Source: Alphaproteobacteria bacterium (GTDB lineage: Bacteria > Pseudomonadota > Alphaproteobacteria > JAAXGF01). From it: 5,516 bases of DNA. This document shows, one piece after another, positions 5,395 through 5,516 of the stretch. A model generated the notes under the pieces. The model was not told the DNA's origin and searched no databases. It worked only from the letters and a program-made list of their open reading frames with translations. A program made the position numbers and the translations under genes. The stretch covers positions 1-5,516 of the forward strand of contig JAAXGF010000178.1 in assembly GCA_012267605.1 (NCBI GenBank), in the 5' to 3' direction. Each line of letters begins with the position of its first letter. The first letter of the stretch is position 1.

Positions 5395-5516
5395 ATGAAT
5401 TTGATCCTGGCGACGTCGGTTGTTCGTCCGGTCTTGCGGTCGGCTTGGCGATTTTCTGGAATTTGGGATCGTTACGGGGTGAATTTCGGTTATCCGGGCG
5501 CACTTCGGGCTTCGAG
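5395..5516 (+). CDS. Doubtful partial ORF running off the window end
   Basis: From ATG 5395 the frame is open for 40 codons to the end of the window (MNLILATSVVRPVLRSAWRF...). I do not recognise it and there is no Shine-Dalgarno sequence before the ATG. Two minus-strand frames are also open through this stretch, so openness alone is weak evidence. It could be the start of a gene that continues outside the window, the end of a minus-strand gene, or non-coding DNA. Confidence 0.15.
   Translation, partial: MNLILATSVVRPVLRSAWRFSGIWDRYGVNFGYPGALRAS

Noticed and set aside
5137..5395. Overlapping ORFs of about 70 codons on both strands across the sRNA region
   Set aside because: Their translations follow the hairpin repeats, they match no family I know, they lack ribosome sites, and they run through the strong plus-strand terminator.
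5395..5516. Start of a 16S rRNA gene
   Set aside because: After GATCCTGGC the sequence departs completely from the invariant CTCAG and following 16S positions.

Overview
The window looks like chromosomal DNA of an alphaproteobacterium of moderate GC content. The best evidence is the pair trxB followed by a LysR-type regulator that closely resembles LsrB of Sinorhizobium and VtlR of Brucella and Agrobacterium, an arrangement known from Rhizobiales and relatives. This is judged from remembered protein families, not from a database search.

Layout. Positions 1 to about 612 hold no gene I can support. They contain several inverted repeats, a short direct repeat and one doubtful small ORF. From about 613/654 to 2739 runs a soluble hybrid sensor histidine kinase (GAF, PAS, HisKA, HATPase, receiver). 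It is split into two frames by one extra T in a T7 run at 2178-2184. Its start is also ambiguous, because the only good ribosome binding site serves a GTG in another frame, separated from the kinase frame by an A7 run. Positions 2740-3005 are a leader region without a gene. trxB (3006-3977) and the lsrB/vtlR-like regulator (4043-4933) follow on the same strand, 65 bases apart, and probably form an operon.

The most interesting part is downstream of the regulator. A perfect palindrome (5075-5095) is followed by about 170 bases that fold into consecutive hairpins, carry two C-rich anti-Shine-Dalgarno motifs (CTCCCAG and CTCCCTG), and end in a textbook intrinsic terminator (5296-5329). Position next to the LsrB/VtlR gene, motifs and terminator together suggest an AbcR/alpha-r15-family trans-acting sRNA. 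In Brucella and Agrobacterium, VtlR is known to control AbcR sRNAs. The palindrome contains a T-N11-A LysR box and lies at the right distance upstream to be the regulator's site, although it could equally be the terminator of the regulator gene.

All convincing genes are on the plus strand. The final 120 bases contain an unrecognised reading frame that runs off the end of the window.
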